A stretch of DNA of 64,000 bases from B1Sed10-231 sp046483385 (GTDB lineage: Bacteria; Planctomycetota; Brocadiia; SM23-32): contig JAWODG010000220.1 in NCBI GenBank assembly GCA_046483385.1, positions 1 through 64,000 of the forward strand, read 5' to 3'. The first letter of the stretch is position 1. Each line of letters starts with the position of its first letter. Made by a program: the position numbers and the translations under genes. Under the pieces are notes generated by a model. The model searched no databases. It saw only the letters and a program-made list of their open reading frames with translations, and had not been told where the DNA came from. Positions 63,550-64,000 of this stretch are shown here, in pieces.

Positions 63550-63705
63550 GGGGACACCACCAGCGCAGGGAAGCAAGGAGGAAGCAGAAAGGCGACTCTA
63601 TTGCAGGGCCCGCCCCGAATCAAGTGAAACGCCCGCGTTGCGACCCGCCCCTTCCCGCACTCCTCCCTGCGTGCGCGCCACCGGCTCCGGCGGGACTGCC
63701 ACTTG

Positions 63706-63735
63706 TTGACACGCGCCGTCTGGTTGCCCTATATT
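63706..63735 (+). promoter_or_regulatory. Promoter of the lactate dehydrogenase gene
   Basis: TTGACA at 63706-63711 and TATATT at 63730-63735 are 18 bases apart, 22 bases before the ATG. Confidence 0.72.
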
Positions 63736-63757
63736 CAAAGCGAGGGGAGAAACCACC

Positions 63758-64000
63758 ATGGCGGTTAACACCGACACAGGACCGAAGGTCGTCATAATCG
63801 GCGCCGGCGCCGTGGGTTCCACCTTCGCCTATACCCTTACGAACAGCGGCCTGGCCGAGGAGATCATCCTCGTCGACAAGGATGTCGAGAAGGCGGAAGG
63901 CGAGGTAATGGACCTGAACCACGGGCTGTTCTTCGCCCCGCCGGTGCGTATCGCCGCCGGGGACTACGCCGACTGCCGGGACGCCGACCTTATCGTCATC
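63758..64000 (+). CDS. ldh: L-lactate dehydrogenase (3' end outside window)
   Basis: The first 81 codons are present and the gene runs off the right edge. GAGGGGAG precedes the ATG. The Rossmann motif GAGAVGSTFAY binds NAD, and LVDKDVEKAEGEVMDLNHG is typical of L-lactate dehydrogenases. Malate dehydrogenase shares the fold; the DLNHG form supports lactate. The active-site loop lies outside the window. Fermentative use would fit the anaerobic signs elsewhere. Confidence 0.85.
   Translation, partial: MAVNTDTGPKVVIIGAGAVGSTFAYTLTNSGLAEEIILVDKDVEKAEGEVMDLNHGLFFAPPVRIAAGDYADCRDADLIVI

Overview
The window looks like a high-GC chromosome segment from an uncultured bacterium of the PVC superphylum, most likely a planctomycete-like lineage. 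The signs are Cys-type sulfatases next to glycoside hydrolases, a Ser/Thr kinase carrying a formylglycine-enzyme-like domain, a toroid plus DUF4159 protein, DUF4175-like and vWA envelope proteins, and many SPFH proteins. A superoxide reductase (rather than superoxide dismutase), several Fe-S proteins and a lactate dehydrogenase suggest an anaerobe or microaerophile. This placement is an inference from gene content. There is no rRNA, phage, insertion sequence or CRISPR array in the window.

Layout. 1-12.5 kb is glycan catabolism: a GH20 hexosaminidase, a sugar-phosphate isomerase-like TIM barrel, a secreted GH30-like enzyme fused to ankyrin repeats, a GH5-like enzyme, two sulfatases and a UroD-like protein, interrupted by a CAU-anticodon tRNA with a clear promoter and terminator. 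12.7-16.5 kb holds an orphan LuxR-type response regulator, a stretch with repeated palindromes and a candidate structured RNA, and an oxidative-stress cassette (AhpD-like, zinc ribbon, rhodanese, thiol peroxidase lacking its resolving cysteine, superoxide reductase). 16.5-28.4 kb carries a PilC/GspF protein, a second GH-A-clan enzyme, an Fe-S aldo/keto reductase, membrane and DUF4159 proteins with a small kinase, a LysM protein, a ferredoxin and a large Ser/Thr kinase.

28.7-39 kb reads leftward: archease-rtcB (RNA repair), yhaO/yhaN-like (DNA repair) and three translationally coupled envelope genes. 39-50 kb reads rightward: ribH, a NusB-PHP fusion, ftsY, argD, argF, a TadG-like protein, ilvD, a vWA protein and gmhB. 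50-62 kb is a leftward run of eight genes built around three SPFH proteins, a P1B-type ATPase and an ABC exporter. The end holds a PHP protein and the start of an L-lactate dehydrogenase gene.

Most striking are the NusB fusion to an RNase AM-like PHP domain, which would physically join rRNA antitermination to rRNA 5' trimming; the SPFH/P-type ATPase/ABC operon; the GH30-ankyrin fusion; a possible ~210-nt structured RNA at 13.7-13.9 kb; and a family of 7-bp-stem tetraloop hairpins confined to intergenic gaps.
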